From Eubacteriaceae bacterium (lineage in GTDB: Bacteria > Bacillota > Clostridia > Lachnospirales > Lachnospiraceae): 64,000 bases of DNA. The notes beneath the pieces are model-generated. The model worked only from the letters and a program-made list of their open reading frames with translations, ran no database searches and was not told where the DNA came from. A program made the position numbers and the translations under genes. This document shows positions 54,548 to 63,912 of this stretch, piece after piece. Where the stretch lies: positions 8,377 through 72,376 of the forward strand of contig CABIYF010000015.1 in NCBI GenBank assembly GCA_902362875.1, read 5' to 3'. Positions within the stretch are counted from its first letter, which is position 1. Every line of letters begins with the position of its first letter.

Positions 54548-56623
54548 TTATATCTCTCCTTTTGATTTCAAATATCGTAATGTCTCATGAATGATATTCT
54601 TGGCTTCTTCTAATGATACATCGACAAGCTGTGCTCCTGCAACTGTCAAATGACCACCGCCTCCGAATTCTTCCATGATCTTCTGGACATTCACTTCATC
54701 AATCGATCTTGCACTGATATAGACTCTCTCATGAACACCTGTTAATACAAAAGATGCTTCAATTCCATCAATATCAAGCAATTCATTCGACACCTGAGCA
54801 CCGATCACTGTAGGGCTGTCCACGCCGATTCCTACCAGCGTTGCAATTGCAAATCTGCCATATAAGATCTCTGCTTCACTGATCGCTTTCGCCCGAATCC
54901 TGTATGTTTCCATACTCTCTCTTGACATCTTTCTTACCTTTGTAAGATCCGCTCCATTTCTCTTAAGATATGCTGCCGCTTCAAATGTTCTGACTCCTGT
55001 TTTATTCACAAAGTTATCTGTATCTACAAGCATTCCATAATACATGGCATTTGCTTCCATCGGTTCTAACTTTGGTTTTGAATCTACATATTGAAGAATC
55101 TCCGCTACCAGTTCACAGGTAGAAGAAGCATATGGTTCTACATAAGAAAGCACCGGATTCTTGATCATGTCTTTATTCTTTCTGTGATGATCGAGAATAA
55201 CCGTTGTCTTTGTCCGGCTCAATAACTCTTCACACTCTGTATAATTCGCATGGTTTACATCTACTACGATCAAAAGAGTATTCTCATCTGTGATCTCCAT
55301 CGCCTGTTCATTATCAATGAACATATCTTCATCATAAATCCCACTCTTATTCAGCTCGTCTACCATTGCGCGCACAGAAATCGTTACTTCATTCATAACG
55401 ATATGTGCCTTTCTTCCAAGAGAAAGCCCTAACCGGTACAATCCAACAGCCGCACCGATCGCATCTGGGTCTGGTATCTTATGTGCCATGATCACAACAT
55501 TCTCTTTGGATTCCAGCAGTTCCTTCAATGCATGTGCTTTTACTCGTGCTTTGACCCTTGTTGTGCGCTCCATAACCTCACAGTTACCACCATAATAAGA
55601 AATGTCTTCTCCATCTTTGATAACCGCCTGGTCACCACCACGGCCTAAAGCAAGATCCATACCCGCACAGGCCGCCTCGTAACTTTCCTGATATGTGTTT
55701 CCATTGATTCCAAAACTGATACTCAATGTCATATGCATAGAATTTCCAAGGTTGATCGTCTTGATCTCGTCAAGAATTGAGAACTTGTTTTCTTTGATCT
55801 TATCCAGATATTTTTGTTCAAACACTACAAAATATTTGCCGCGTTCTGTTCTCTTGGCAATTCCTGAGACATTCTGGATAAATTTATTGATCTTACGATC
55901 AGCCACTGCGATCAGCATAGATCGTTTGACTGCATCAATATCATCAAGAATCTCTTCATAATTATCAATGTAGATCAGACCAATAACCATCCTCTGGTTT
56001 TCATTCTGTTCCATATATTTCTTAAGCAGTGTCTGATCAAAGAAATATGCTGCGATCAGATCATTATCTTTAAGCATCTGTCTGGAACAATTCTGATCAT
56101 TCTCATCCGAAAAATCTTCTACACGAATACGGTTCATCTCTACTTTATAAAACAGTGTCTGCTCTTTTTCTTTATCTCCATCTTTGCATTTCTTCTTATA
56201 TTCAATGTGAGAAATTGCATGACTCACATCAGACGGAATCAGATTACGGTTAAGATTCGTAAAAATCTGTTGTATCGACTTTCCTCTGTTATCTCCCGCA
56301 ATCTTTTGAAATGCATCGTTCGACCAAATGATCATTCCATTCCCATCAAGCAAAGCATATGGTACTGGGAGCTGCTGGAGCAGATAATTCTGCACCTGGC
56401 TCTGTTCAAACATAAAGTTCATACATTCTTTAATGATCGCCTGCTTGCTTTTGGAATAAATGAGCATCTGAGAAACCGCAAATGCGAGCAGAACAACCGC
56501 TAAGATCACTCCGCATCGAATATCTAAGAAAAAGAACAGGATATCTGCAGCCGCTAACACGAGCAATGCCCATAATGGCCTCTGAAGATACTGTTCTATC
56601 TTTGTTTTCTTCATAATGTCCAT
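54548..56623 (-). CDS. gdpP: Cyclic di-AMP phosphodiesterase GdpP
   Basis: 691 residues. Two N-terminal membrane helices (about 15-55), PAS domain (about 75-165), degenerate GGDEF domain (about 175-310, without a GGDEF signature) and DHH/DHHA1 domain with MAHKIPDPDAIGAAVGL, VVDVNH, ILDHHRKNKD and GGGGHLTVAGAQL. Cleaves c-di-AMP and so affects potassium and wall homeostasis. AGGAG is 6 nt before the ATG at 56623. Translationally close to rplI. Confidence 0.96.
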   Translation of the reverse strand: MDIMKKTKIEQYLQRPLWALLVLAAADILFFFLDIRCGVILAVVLLAFAVSQMLIYSKSKQAIIKECMNFMFEQSQVQNYLLQQLPVPYALLDGNGMIIWSNDAFQKIAGDNRGKSIQQIFTNLNRNLIPSDVSHAISHIEYKKKCKDGDKEKEQTLFYKVEMNRIRVEDFSDENDQNCSRQMLKDNDLIAAYFFDQTLLKKYMEQNENQRMVIGLIYIDNYEEILDDIDAVKRSMLIAVADRKINKFIQNVSGIAKRTERGKYFVVFEQKYLDKIKENKFSILDEIKTINLGNSMHMTLSISFGINGNTYQESYEAACAGMDLALGRGGDQAVIKDGEDISYYGGNCEVMERTTRVKARVKAHALKELLESKENVVIMAHKIPDPDAIGAAVGLYRLGLSLGRKAHIVMNEVTISVRAMVDELNKSGIYDEDMFIDNEQAMEITDENTLLIVVDVNHANYTECEELLSRTKTTVILDHHRKNKDMIKNPVLSYVEPYASSTCELVAEILQYVDSKPKLEPMEANAMYYGMLVDTDNFVNKTGVRTFEAAAYLKRNGADLTKVRKMSRESMETYRIRAKAISEAEILYGRFAIATLVGIGVDSPTVIGAQVSNELLDIDGIEASFVLTGVHERVYISARSIDEVNVQKIMEEFGGGGHLTVAGAQLVDVSLEEAKNIIHETLRYLKSKGEI

Positions 56624-56811
56624 TTTCTTCTCCTGATTCAGTTATTACAATTATCCTTTATTATAACTCAATTGTATGAATTTGTACATTGTATTTAACG
56701 AAAGCGATATATTTGTTCAATTTCTGCAATTTTCTTAATCTTTATGACATCATTTAAGAAATCCATATAAGCAATTTATTCATAAAAAAATATATGATAA
56801 ATCAACAAAAA

Positions 56812-56849
56812 AAGAGCTATACTGCAACTTTCGTCACAATATAACTCTT
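56812..56849 (-). terminator. Terminator of the rpsF-ssb-rpsR operon
   Basis: AAGAGTTATA (56849-56840) pairs with TATAGCTCTT (56821-56812) with one G-U pair; the minus strand continues with TTTTTTG. 16 nt past the rpsR stop. Confidence 0.8.
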
Positions 56850-56865
56850 CATTATCTGCTTAAAA

Positions 56866-57120
56866 TTATTCAGCTGTATATGGCATTAAAGCTAAATGTC
56901 TAGCTCTCTTGATAGCTCCTGTAACAGCTCTCTGATGTTTAGCACATGTTCCAGTAATACGTCTTGGAAGGATTTTTCCTCTTTCAGATACATATTTCTT
57001 TAATGTTGCTACATCTTTATAATCGATTACAGCGTCGGCTTCTGTACAGAATGTACATACTTTTCTTCTTCTACGTCCGCCTCTTCTTCTCATTGGAGAA
57101 TCGCCTTTTGTATAAGCCAT
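56866..57120 (-). CDS. rpsR: 30S ribosomal protein S18
   Basis: 84 residues: [15 protein letters not shown] zinc-type start with C-x2-[33 protein letters not shown] core and [13 protein letters not shown]. Binds S6 in the platform of the small subunit. Third gene in rpsF-ssb-rpsR, 16 nt after ssb. Two further Cys keep the C+ zinc form. Confidence 0.97.
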   Translation of the reverse strand: MAYTKGDSPMRRRGGRRRRKVCTFCTEADAVIDYKDVATLKKYVSERGKILPRRITGTCAKHQRAVTGAIKRARHLALMPYTAE

Positions 57121-57136
57121 GATTTCTACCTCCTAT

Positions 57137-57580
57137 TTAACTAAATGGTAATTCTTCTTCCAAACCATCTGGAATATTCATAAAACCATCGCTTGCTGCG
57201 GCACTAGGCTGTGGCGCGCTTGGCTGTGGAACTCCCATGTTACTGTTCTGGGCTGCAGCAGCTTTGCTCTCTGCAAATTCCTGATCTTCGATCACAACTT
57301 CTGTTGTGTAGACCTTAACTCCATCACGGTTTGTATAACTACCTGTCTGGATTCTTCCGGAAACAGCAATCTTAGTACCCTGTTTGAAATACTTCTCTGC
57401 AAATTCAGCTGTGCGTCCGAATGCCACACAGTTAATAAAATCTGCATCCTGCTCACCATTTCTTTTGAATCTTCTGTCTACTGCTAACGTATATCTGGCA
57501 ATTGCCAAAGGTGTTTCACCCTGTGAATATCTCACATCTGGGTCCCTTGTCAATCTTCCCATTAATACTACTTTATTCAT
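57137..57580 (-). CDS. ssb: Single-stranded DNA-binding protein
   Basis: 147 residues. OB fold (about 1-105) with MNKVVLMGRLTRDPDVRYSQG and FINCVAFGRTAEFAEKYFKQG; Pro/Ser/Ala/Gln-rich linker; acidic C-terminal tip GLEEELPFS, a variant of DDDIPF that recruits replication and repair proteins. 21 nt after rpsF. Confidence 0.96.
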   Translation of the reverse strand: MNKVVLMGRLTRDPDVRYSQGETPLAIARYTLAVDRRFKRNGEQDADFINCVAFGRTAEFAEKYFKQGTKIAVSGRIQTGSYTNRDGVKVYTTEVVIEDQEFAESKAAAAQNSNMGVPQPSAPQPSAAASDGFMNIPDGLEEELPFS

Positions 57581-57601
57581 TATTCGGATCCCTCCTGTTA
57601 A

Positions 57602-57889
57602 TTACGCATCCTGTTTAACGCATAAGAAACGTAATACAGTTTCCTCAATACGAAGTCTTTCTTCAAGTTCTGCTGGAACTGTAGTTTCACCTTCGAACTG
57701 GATGAAATAGTAGTATCCTTCTTTCATCTTCTGAATTTCGTAAGCTAACTGTTTCTTACCCCATTCATCGACGTTAGTGATCGCTGCACCTGCTGTAGTA
57801 ATCATTGCCTGAACTTTTTCAACCATAGCTGCACGTTCTTCGTCTTCGATCTTTGCACTTAAAACTAATGCTAATTCATATTTCATCAT
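57602..57889 (-). CDS. rpsF: 30S ribosomal protein S6
   Basis: 95 residues from the first ATG (57889), which has AGGAGG 8 nt upstream; the next codon is also ATG. KYELALVLSAKIEDEERA, WGKKQLAYEIQKMKEGYYYFIQFEG are family motifs. First gene of the operon; a GC hairpin at 57916-57936 precedes it. Confidence 0.96.
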   Translation of the reverse strand: MMKYELALVLSAKIEDEERAAMVEKVQAMITTAGAAITNVDEWGKKQLAYEIQKMKEGYYYFIQFEGETTVPAELEERLRIEETVLRFLCVKQDA

Positions 57890-57915
57890 TACTTGCACCT
57901 CCTTTTGGTCTAGTG

Positions 57916-57936
57916 GCTCTTTCTTCGTGAAAGAGC
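57916..57936 (-). promoter_or_regulatory. Hairpin in the rpsF leader
   Basis: GCTCTTTC (57916-57923) pairs with GAAAGAGC (57929-57936), 8 bp with a 5-nt loop, about 10 nt before the ribosome-binding site. S6:S18 is known to bind leader RNA autogenously in many bacteria; I do not see the full S6:S18 motif, so this is only a candidate. Confidence 0.35.
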
Positions 57937-57981
57937 AAGGATATTTTTATATACCACGAATATTTACTTTATCATAAAATA

Positions 57982-58173
57982 CTAATCTTGGCAAGCTTTT
58001 TTTATAAATCCTCTAAAATTTTTTTCTACCATCTTTCTTGGTGCCATAACCTGTCTGCTGCATCCGACACATTTCAAGCGGAAATCCATTCCGACTCTTA
58101 GTATTTCCCACTCATTAGCTCCGCATGGGTGTGCTTTCTTCAACTTAACAATATCTCCGATCTGAAACTCCAT
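57982..58173 (-). CDS. DUF951 family small protein
   Basis: 63 residues. Begins FQIGDIVKLKKAHPCGANEWEILRVGMDFRLKC; cysteines C17, C35 and C38 plus a basic patch look like a small zinc- or nucleic-acid-binding fold. This family is widely conserved in Bacillota next to ribosomal or replication genes, and its function is unknown. GGGAGG precedes the ATG. 84 nt after it starts the rpsF leader. Confidence 0.9.
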   Translation of the reverse strand: MEFQIGDIVKLKKAHPCGANEWEILRVGMDFRLKCVGCSRQVMAPRKMVEKNFRGFIKKACQD

Positions 58174-58252
58174 CCATTAAACCTCCCTGTTCTTAGATAT
58201 CTATCTTTCGTATCTCACTTTCATAAATAATGATATCTTATTATAACAGAAA

Positions 58253-58282
58253 AGAGAACCAGACGGTCAACCCTGATTCTCT
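58253..58282 (-). terminator. Terminator after spoVG
   Basis: AGAGAATCAG (58282-58273) pairs with CTGGTTCTCT (58262-58253) with one G-U pair, followed by TTTCTG on the minus strand. 31 nt beyond the spoVG stop. Confidence 0.75.
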
Positions 58283-58313
58283 TTCTGCATAAATTAAAGA
58301 AGAAGTTATTCTC

Positions 58314-58601
58314 TTAGACTTCTGGCGCTGTTGCGTCAATATCCCCCAGATTCATTGCTTCATATTGTTCTAAAATTAAAGTCTGGATCATATTTCTTGT
58401 GTCAGAATTGATCGGATGTGCAATGTCTCTGTATTCACCGTCTGCCGCTTTACGGCTAGGCATTGCAATAAACAGACCTTTTTCCCCTTCGATTACTTTA
58501 ATATCATGTACCACAAATTCGTTATCGATCGTGATAGACACAACAGCTTTCATCTTACCTTCTTTGGCCACTTTTCTAATTCGTACATCAGTTATTTGCA
58601 T
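58314..58601 (-). CDS. spoVG: SpoVG family regulator
   Basis: 95 residues: [51 protein letters not shown] then [16 protein letters not shown] nucleic-acid-binding protein linked to sporulation and global regulation. Divergent from murC, so 58602-58907 holds both promoters; AT-rich, and I cannot assign boxes reliably. AGGAGG lies before the ATG. Confidence 0.95.
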   Translation of the reverse strand: MQITDVRIRKVAKEGKMKAVVSITIDNEFVVHDIKVIEGEKGLFIAMPSRKAADGEYRDIAHPINSDTRNMIQTLILEQYEAMNLGDIDATAPEV

Positions 58602-58907
58602 GTTGTCATCCTCCTAGTTTCTAATAATATAGCTAAAATTCGCTCTCCGGTCAGGCTCTGGTAACTTCTTCTTTCTCTTCGACCGTATATGCTAATTTTT
58701 ATTATAACACTTTTTTCGTCAATTGTGAACAAAAACTTGTTTTTTATCAGCTTTTTTATTATGACATTTTACCACTTTTTTCTCCATATTTTTATGATAC
58801 TTATAATATTTTCCAATTTAATCTCCGTCTTGCAAGTTTAGTTGCAGTGACTTATAATAAGGAAAACAATGAAACTATATCAAAATAGAAAGAAAGGACA
58901 CATGAAA

Positions 58908-60293
58908 ATGTATCAGATAGATTTTAACAAACCAATTCATATTCATTTTATGGGAATCGGAGGAATCAGCATGAGTGGTCTTGCTGAAATCCTTATCAAA
59001 GAAGGATTTACTATTTCCGGGTCCGATGTCCATACTTCTGATATCATCAAACATTTAGAAGATAAAGGGGCTAAAGTTTATTTAAGCCAGACTGCTGATA
59101 ACATCACAGACGACATTGACCTTGTCGTATATACAGCAGCCATCAACTTCGATACGAATGAAGAATACAAAGAAGCTGTTCGTCGTAACATCCCTGTTAT
59201 GAAACGTGCAACACTGCTTGGCCAGATGATGCACAACTACCAGAATGCGATCGCTGTATCTGGAACTCATGGTAAGACAACAACAACTTCTATGTTATCT
59301 TATATTTTACTTGCTGGTAATACAGACCCTACGATCAGTGTCGGTGGAATCCTGGATGCGATCAATGGAAATATCCGTGTTGGACATTCTGAAACATTCG
59401 TAACAGAGGCATGCGAATATACAAACAGTTTCTTAGAGTTCTTCCCTAAGATCAGTATTATCCTTAACATCGAAGAAGATCACATGGACTTCTTTAAGGA
59501 TCTTGATGATATCCGCCATTCTTTCCGTGAATTTGCTCACAAACTTCCTAACTATGGTTACCTGATCATCAATGGTGAGATTGAGAACATCGATTATATT
59601 GTGGACGGATTAGAGGCAGAATATGCAACATTTGGATTAGAAGATGATTCTTATGACTATTGTGCAAAGAATATCGGATATGATGCCTTTGGACATGCAC
59701 ATTTTGATTATTACTTCAAAGGAGAATTCGTTGACCATATCCAGTTAAATGTCAACGGAGAACACAACGTAAAGAACGCCTTAGCTGCGATCGCTGCTGC
59801 AAAACGTATCGGAATTGATGTTGATACAATGAAGAAAGGTCTTCTTGGATTCTCTGGTGCAAAGCGCCGTTTTGAATTAAAAGGTACATGCAACGACTTT
59901 ACAGTTGTTGATGACTATGCTCATCATCCAACAGAGATCCGTGCAACACTGGAATCTGCAAAGAATTATCCACACAACGAATTATGGTGTGTATTCCAGC
60001 CACATACTTATTCAAGAACGATCGCATTCCTTGATGATTTCGCCAAAGCATTAAGCATCTGCGACCACGTTATCGTAACTGATATCTATGCTGCCAGAGA
60101 AAAAGATACTGGTATCGTAAGTTCCAAAGATATCGTAGACCGCATGGCTGATTATGATGTGGATGTGCATTATATCAAGGAATTTGATGACATCGAAGAA
60201 TTTATTTTAAAAAATTGCAAAAAAAATGATCTGTTGATAACTATGGGCGCTGGAAACGTCGATTCTATCGGAAATTCTCTCGTAAATAGATAG
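58908..60293 (+). CDS. murC: UDP-N-acetylmuramate-L-alanine ligase
   Basis: 461 residues from the ATG encoding MYQIDFNKPIH, where AAAGGA stands 9 nt upstream; ATGs at 58869 and 58902 are also in frame. Nucleotide motif GIGGISMSGLAE, ATP loop SGTHGKTTTTSM, central motif EACEYTNSFLEF and NIEEDHMDFF, C-terminal DDYAHHPTEI. First amino-acid addition to UDP-MurNAc in peptidoglycan synthesis, in the cytoplasm. Its stop abuts the DnaA-box cluster. Confidence 0.96.
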   Translation: MYQIDFNKPIHIHFMGIGGISMSGLAEILIKEGFTISGSDVHTSDIIKHLEDKGAKVYLSQTADNITDDIDLVVYTAAINFDTNEEYKEAVRRNIPVMKRATLLGQMMHNYQNAIAVSGTHGKTTTTSMLSYILLAGNTDPTISVGGILDAINGNIRVGHSETFVTEACEYTNSFLEFFPKISIILNIEEDHMDFFKDLDDIRHSFREFAHKLPNYGYLIINGEIENIDYIVDGLEAEYATFGLEDDSYDYCAKNIGYDAFGHAHFDYYFKGEFVDHIQLNVNGEHNVKNALAAIAAAKRIGIDVDTMKKGLLGFSGAKRRFELKGTCNDFTVVDDYAHHPTEIRATLESAKNYPHNELWCVFQPHTYSRTIAFLDDFAKALSICDHVIVTDIYAAREKDTGIVSSKDIVDRMADYDVDVHYIKEFDDIEEFILKNCKKNDLLITMGAGNVDSIGNSLVNR

Positions 60294-60469
60294 TTATCCA
60301 CATTATCCACAGGTTTGTACACAATTGTTGATAAACAAATCTGTGGATTTCTTTTATCCTTTTCCACAATTGTAAAATCTTTGTAAATGGCTTATTTCCA
60401 TTATTCTATGATTTTTGTCCACATTATCCACATTATCCACATACTTGTGCACAATTTAGCTGTGGATTT
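60294..60469. promoter_or_regulatory. Duplicated DnaA-box cluster in front of dnaD
   Basis: Perfect TTATCCACA boxes at 60294, 60303, 60424 and 60433 (two abutting tandem pairs), TTTTCCACA at 60360, and one-mismatch TTGTNCACA boxes at 60315, 60415 and 60445. Each tandem pair is followed by TTGTRCACAATT and then CTGTGGATTTC, so the module is duplicated about 130 bp apart. It occupies most of the 247 nt between murC and dnaD. DnaA binding is highly likely; whether this is for gene control, DnaA titration or replication initiation is open. Confidence 0.8.
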
Positions 60470-60540
60470 CCCTGGTATTTACAATTTCTCCAATCTGCGT
60501 TATAGTCAGATTAACAATAATAAAAGAAGGAGAAATTGCC

Positions 60541-61662
60541 ATGAATTACATTAAAGTAACAACCACATATCCAACCGGTGGAACGCTGCTTCCAAACGCA
60601 TTTGTTGATAATTACATGATCCGTGCGAATGGTGAATACATCAAAGTGTATATCTATCTTCTGCGTATGGTTTCTGATGGTGCAAACTTCAGCATTCCTT
60701 GTCTGGCAGACGTACTGGAACTTACGGAGCGTGATGTTACTCGTGCGTTAAAGTACTGGGAGAAAGAATCCCTTCTGCGCATGGAATTAAAAGACGGAGA
60801 GATCAGTTTTATTGAACTGCTTCCTGTCAGTGGCAATGCACATTCTCCTGCACAGACTTCCGAGACACAGTCTGCACGCCAGCAGACAGCTCAAACGCAA
60901 TCTGCAGCCGTTCCTTCTGCTTCCCAGACAGGACATCTTACTGTGAAAGAACAGACTGTCGCAGGTACGGAAGCAATCCCTGCAATGAAGACTCTGTCTC
61001 CTGCGGAACTGCAGCGTAAGAGTGAAGATGAACGTTTTTCATATCTTCTGTATGTATGCGAGATGTTTCTTGGAAAACCTCTTACCTGTACGGATATGAA
61101 CACTCTGCTTTATATGATCGAGGACCTTAAGATGTCCTGTGAATTAGTTGAATATCTCGTAGAACATTGTGTTTCAAACGGCAAGAAGAGTTTCCGTTAT
61201 ATGCAGTCTGTAGCGATCAACTGGTATGAAGCCAATATTCAGACACCAGACGAAGCTAAAGCATACAGTAAGAATTTCCGTAAGGAGTATTATTCTATTA
61301 TGCGTGCTTTTGGACTAAACCAGAATCCTGCTCCTGTTCAGGAAGAATATATGAAACGATGGCTTGAGACAGATGGTTTTGATCTTCCATTGATCATCGA
61401 AGCCTGCAACCGCACGATCAATGCGATCAACAAGCCAAGTTTTCCATATGCAGACACGATCCTGAAACATTGGAAGGATAATCATATCGTAACATTGGAA
61501 GATGCTAAGAACTTCCATGTACAGCAGAAGGCTCCTAAGACTTTTGCAAACAATAACAACCAGAATAATATGCATAATTTTACTCAACGTGATTATGATT
61601 TTGATGCGTTAGAGCAGCAGCTTTTACAGAAACAGTTCGCAGACGAACTCATGGAGAACTAA
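60541..61662 (+). CDS. DnaD domain-containing replication initiation protein
   Basis: 373 residues. N-terminal winged-helix DnaD/DnaB-II domain (about 1-100: YIKVYIYLLRMVSDGANFSIPCLADVLELTERDVTRALKYWEKESLL), Gln/Thr/Ala-rich linker (about 100-145), then DnaD_2 domain (about 150-275) including YSIMRAFGLN, with a second DnaD-like helix bundle KRWLETDGFDLPLIIEACNRTI. Function: primosome assembly at origins. AGGAG precedes the ATG. 3 nt before the helicase loader, so co-translated. Confidence 0.93.
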   Translation: MNYIKVTTTYPTGGTLLPNAFVDNYMIRANGEYIKVYIYLLRMVSDGANFSIPCLADVLELTERDVTRALKYWEKESLLRMELKDGEISFIELLPVSGNAHSPAQTSETQSARQQTAQTQSAAVPSASQTGHLTVKEQTVAGTEAIPAMKTLSPAELQRKSEDERFSYLLYVCEMFLGKPLTCTDMNTLLYMIEDLKMSCELVEYLVEHCVSNGKKSFRYMQSVAINWYEANIQTPDEAKAYSKNFRKEYYSIMRAFGLNQNPAPVQEEYMKRWLETDGFDLPLIIEACNRTINAINKPSFPYADTILKHWKDNHIVTLEDAKNFHVQQKAPKTFANNNNQNNMHNFTQRDYDFDALEQQLLQKQFADELMEN

Positions 61663-61665
61663 CTT

Positions 61666-62652
61666 ATGTCATTATCAAATAACGATTATCAGGATATCAT
61701 GCGCCAATATGAGGCAAGACGGCTTTCTAATTACCGGCTTCATGAACAGCGCAAGAAAGATATATATACAACCATTCCAGAGATCAGAGATCTTGACCGG
61801 CAGATCACTGCCAATTCAATCTCTCTTGGAAAGCAGCTGATTGTCAGTGATGATCCTGCTTTGCGGGAAGAGTACCGCAAGAAGAATCAGATTTTAATTG
61901 AGAAGAAACAGTCCTTGTTACATGCGGCTGGATATTCGTCTGATTATCTGGAACCAATCTATCATTGTAAGAAGTGCAAAGACACCGGATATATCGGGCA
62001 GGAACAATGTTCCTGTTTCCATCAGGCGATGATCGATCACCTGTATTCCGGTTCTAATATGGCTAAGATTTTAGCCCGGGAGAATTTTCAGACCTTTAGG
62101 GAAGATTATTACTCCGATCAGATGACCAAACAAGGTCTTCCAAGCCCAAGACGTAACATTCAGAAAGTCGTGGAACACTGCAAAACCTTTATTTCCAGAT
62201 TTCCAAATCACGACAACATTTTATTTCAGGGTTCCACTGGTGTTGGGAAGACTTTTTTAAGTCATTGTATTGCAAAGGAGATCATGGACCGCGGATTTAC
62301 CTGTGTCTATATGACAGCTTTTCAACTTTTTGATACACTTGCCAAGCATACCTTTGGCAAAGAAAAGAATGCTCAGCAGGAGACATCTGCTAACCTGATC
62401 TTTCAATGCGATCTGTTGATCATTGATGACCTTGGTACAGAGATGATCAATAAATTTGTAATATCACAGTTATTTCAATGTCTGAATGAACGATTGATTC
62501 AAGAGAAATCCACGATCATTTCCACTAATTTATCTCTTCAGGAATTCCGAAATACTTATTCTGAACGTATTTTCTCCAGAATTATAGAGAATTATTCCTG
62601 GCAGAAAATCTATGGAGATGACATCCGTTTCAAAAAATCGAACTTGACGTAA
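61666..62652 (+). CDS. DnaC/DnaI-like helicase loader ATPase
   Basis: 328 residues. N-terminal helical region, zinc cluster C101-x2-C104...C115-x-C117 (YHCKKCKDTGYIGQEQCSC), then AAA+ domain: Walker A FQGSTGVGKT with K195, Walker B LLIIDDLGTEM, sensor 1 STNLS, arginine finger ERIFSRI. Loads DnaB onto DNA together with DnaD. Cotranscribed with dnaD. The substrate dnaB lies 8 kb left. Confidence 0.94.
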   Translation: MSLSNNDYQDIMRQYEARRLSNYRLHEQRKKDIYTTIPEIRDLDRQITANSISLGKQLIVSDDPALREEYRKKNQILIEKKQSLLHAAGYSSDYLEPIYHCKKCKDTGYIGQEQCSCFHQAMIDHLYSGSNMAKILARENFQTFREDYYSDQMTKQGLPSPRRNIQKVVEHCKTFISRFPNHDNILFQGSTGVGKTFLSHCIAKEIMDRGFTCVYMTAFQLFDTLAKHTFGKEKNAQQETSANLIFQCDLLIIDDLGTEMINKFVISQLFQCLNERLIQEKSTIISTNLSLQEFRNTYSERIFSRIIENYSWQKIYGDDIRFKKSNLT

Positions 62653-62706
62653 CTTATTTATAATGTTATAAAAAACTATAGAACAATATACGAAGGAGAT
62701 AGTATC

Positions 62707-63882
62707 ATGAGACGATCTGACCGTAACTTTACTAAGATTCCAGACGGTAAACTTGGAATCATTGCCCTTGAAGGATGCAAAGAACTTGGAAAAACAATCG
62801 ACAACTACATCATCCAGTGGAGATCTGAAACTTTCAAAGATTTCAAAGATTCTGTTGCTTGTGATGGATATTTAAGAGATACTTATCTTTTAGATGCTAG
62901 TTGCCCACGCTTTGGTTCTGGAGAAGCCAAAGGTATCATTCGCGAATCTGTTCGTGATATGGATTTATACATCATCGTTGACGTATTAAACTACAGTGTC
63001 ACTTACTCTTTAAGTGGAAGTGTAAACCATATGTCTCCAGATGATCATTATGCAGACTTAAAACGTATCATCAGTGCTGCAGCTGGTAAAGCAAAGAGCG
63101 TAAACGTTATTATGCCATTCTTATATGAAAGCCGCCAGCATAAGAGAAGCACTCGTGAATCTCTGGACTGTGCAGTTATGCTTCAGGAACTGATCAGCCT
63201 TGGTGTTGACAATATCCTTACATTCGATGCACATGATCCTCGTGTACAGAATGCGATTCCTATCAGCGGATTTGATAACATTCAGCCTACTTATCAGTTT
63301 GTAAAATCATTAGTTGAACAGTGTAATGATGTTCACTTTGACAAAGACCACTTAATGGTTATCAGCCCGGATGAAGGAGCTATGCAGCGTGCAATCTACA
63401 TGGCAAACGTTGTTGGTGTTGATGTTGGTATGTTCTACAAACGCCGTGATTATTCTACAGTCATTGACGGACGTAACCCAATCGTTGCACATGAATTCCT
63501 TGGTGATTCATTAGACGGTAAAGATGTACTGATCATTGATGATATGATTTCTTCTGGAGAAAGTATGATCGATGTAGCCAAAGAATTAAAACGCAGAAAT
63601 GCCCGCCGTGTCTTCTGCTTATCTACATTTGGTTTATTTACAAATGGATTAGAAGTATTCGACCGTGCAGTTGAAGAAGGTATCATTGAAAAGGTTATCA
63701 CTACAAACCTTACTTATCAGACACCTGAATTATTATCTCGTGACTGGTATGCATCTTCTGACGTATCTAAATATGTTGCACTGTTAATTGATACATTAAA
63801 CCATGATGCATCAATCAGCGAACTGTTAGACCCAACAGAACGTATCAAAGAATATCTTGAAAAGAAAAATATCAATTTATAA
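62707..63882 (+). CDS. prs: Ribose-phosphate pyrophosphokinase
   Basis: 391 residues, longer than the usual 310-320 but typical for the Clostridia-type enzyme. Sections: N-terminal PRTase-like half with RDMDLYIIVDVLNYSV and DDHYADLKRIISAA; C-terminal half with VISPDEGAMQRA and PRPP loop KDVLIIDDMISSGESMIDVA. Makes PRPP from ribose 5-phosphate and ATP for nucleotide synthesis. AGGAGA precedes the ATG. A terminator half-site follows, interrupted by an IS-like end. Confidence 0.93.
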   Translation: MRRSDRNFTKIPDGKLGIIALEGCKELGKTIDNYIIQWRSETFKDFKDSVACDGYLRDTYLLDASCPRFGSGEAKGIIRESVRDMDLYIIVDVLNYSVTYSLSGSVNHMSPDDHYADLKRIISAAAGKAKSVNVIMPFLYESRQHKRSTRESLDCAVMLQELISLGVDNILTFDAHDPRVQNAIPISGFDNIQPTYQFVKSLVEQCNDVHFDKDHLMVISPDEGAMQRAIYMANVVGVDVGMFYKRRDYSTVIDGRNPIVAHEFLGDSLDGKDVLIIDDMISSGESMIDVAKELKRRNARRVFCLSTFGLFTNGLEVFDRAVEEGIIEKVITTNLTYQTPELLSRDWYASSDVSKYVALLIDTLNHDASISELLDPTERIKEYLEKKNINL

Positions 63883-63889
63883 TATTAAT

Positions 63890-63911
63890 AAAAAAGCTCT
63901 GCTGATAACAG
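63890..63911 (+). terminator. 5' half of the prs terminator, apparently interrupted
   Basis: AAAAAAGCTCTGCTG followed by ATAACAG reads like the left arm and loop of a terminator expecting CAGAGCTTTTTT, but the sequence switches to IS-like DNA after 63911. This suggests insertion into the hairpin. Confidence 0.45.
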
Positions 63912-63912
63912 A

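Noticed and set aside
60294..60540. Chromosomal replication origin at the DnaA-box cluster
   Set aside because: No dnaA/dnaN/recF genes adjacent and no clear DNA-unwinding element; kept only as a DnaA-binding regulatory cluster.
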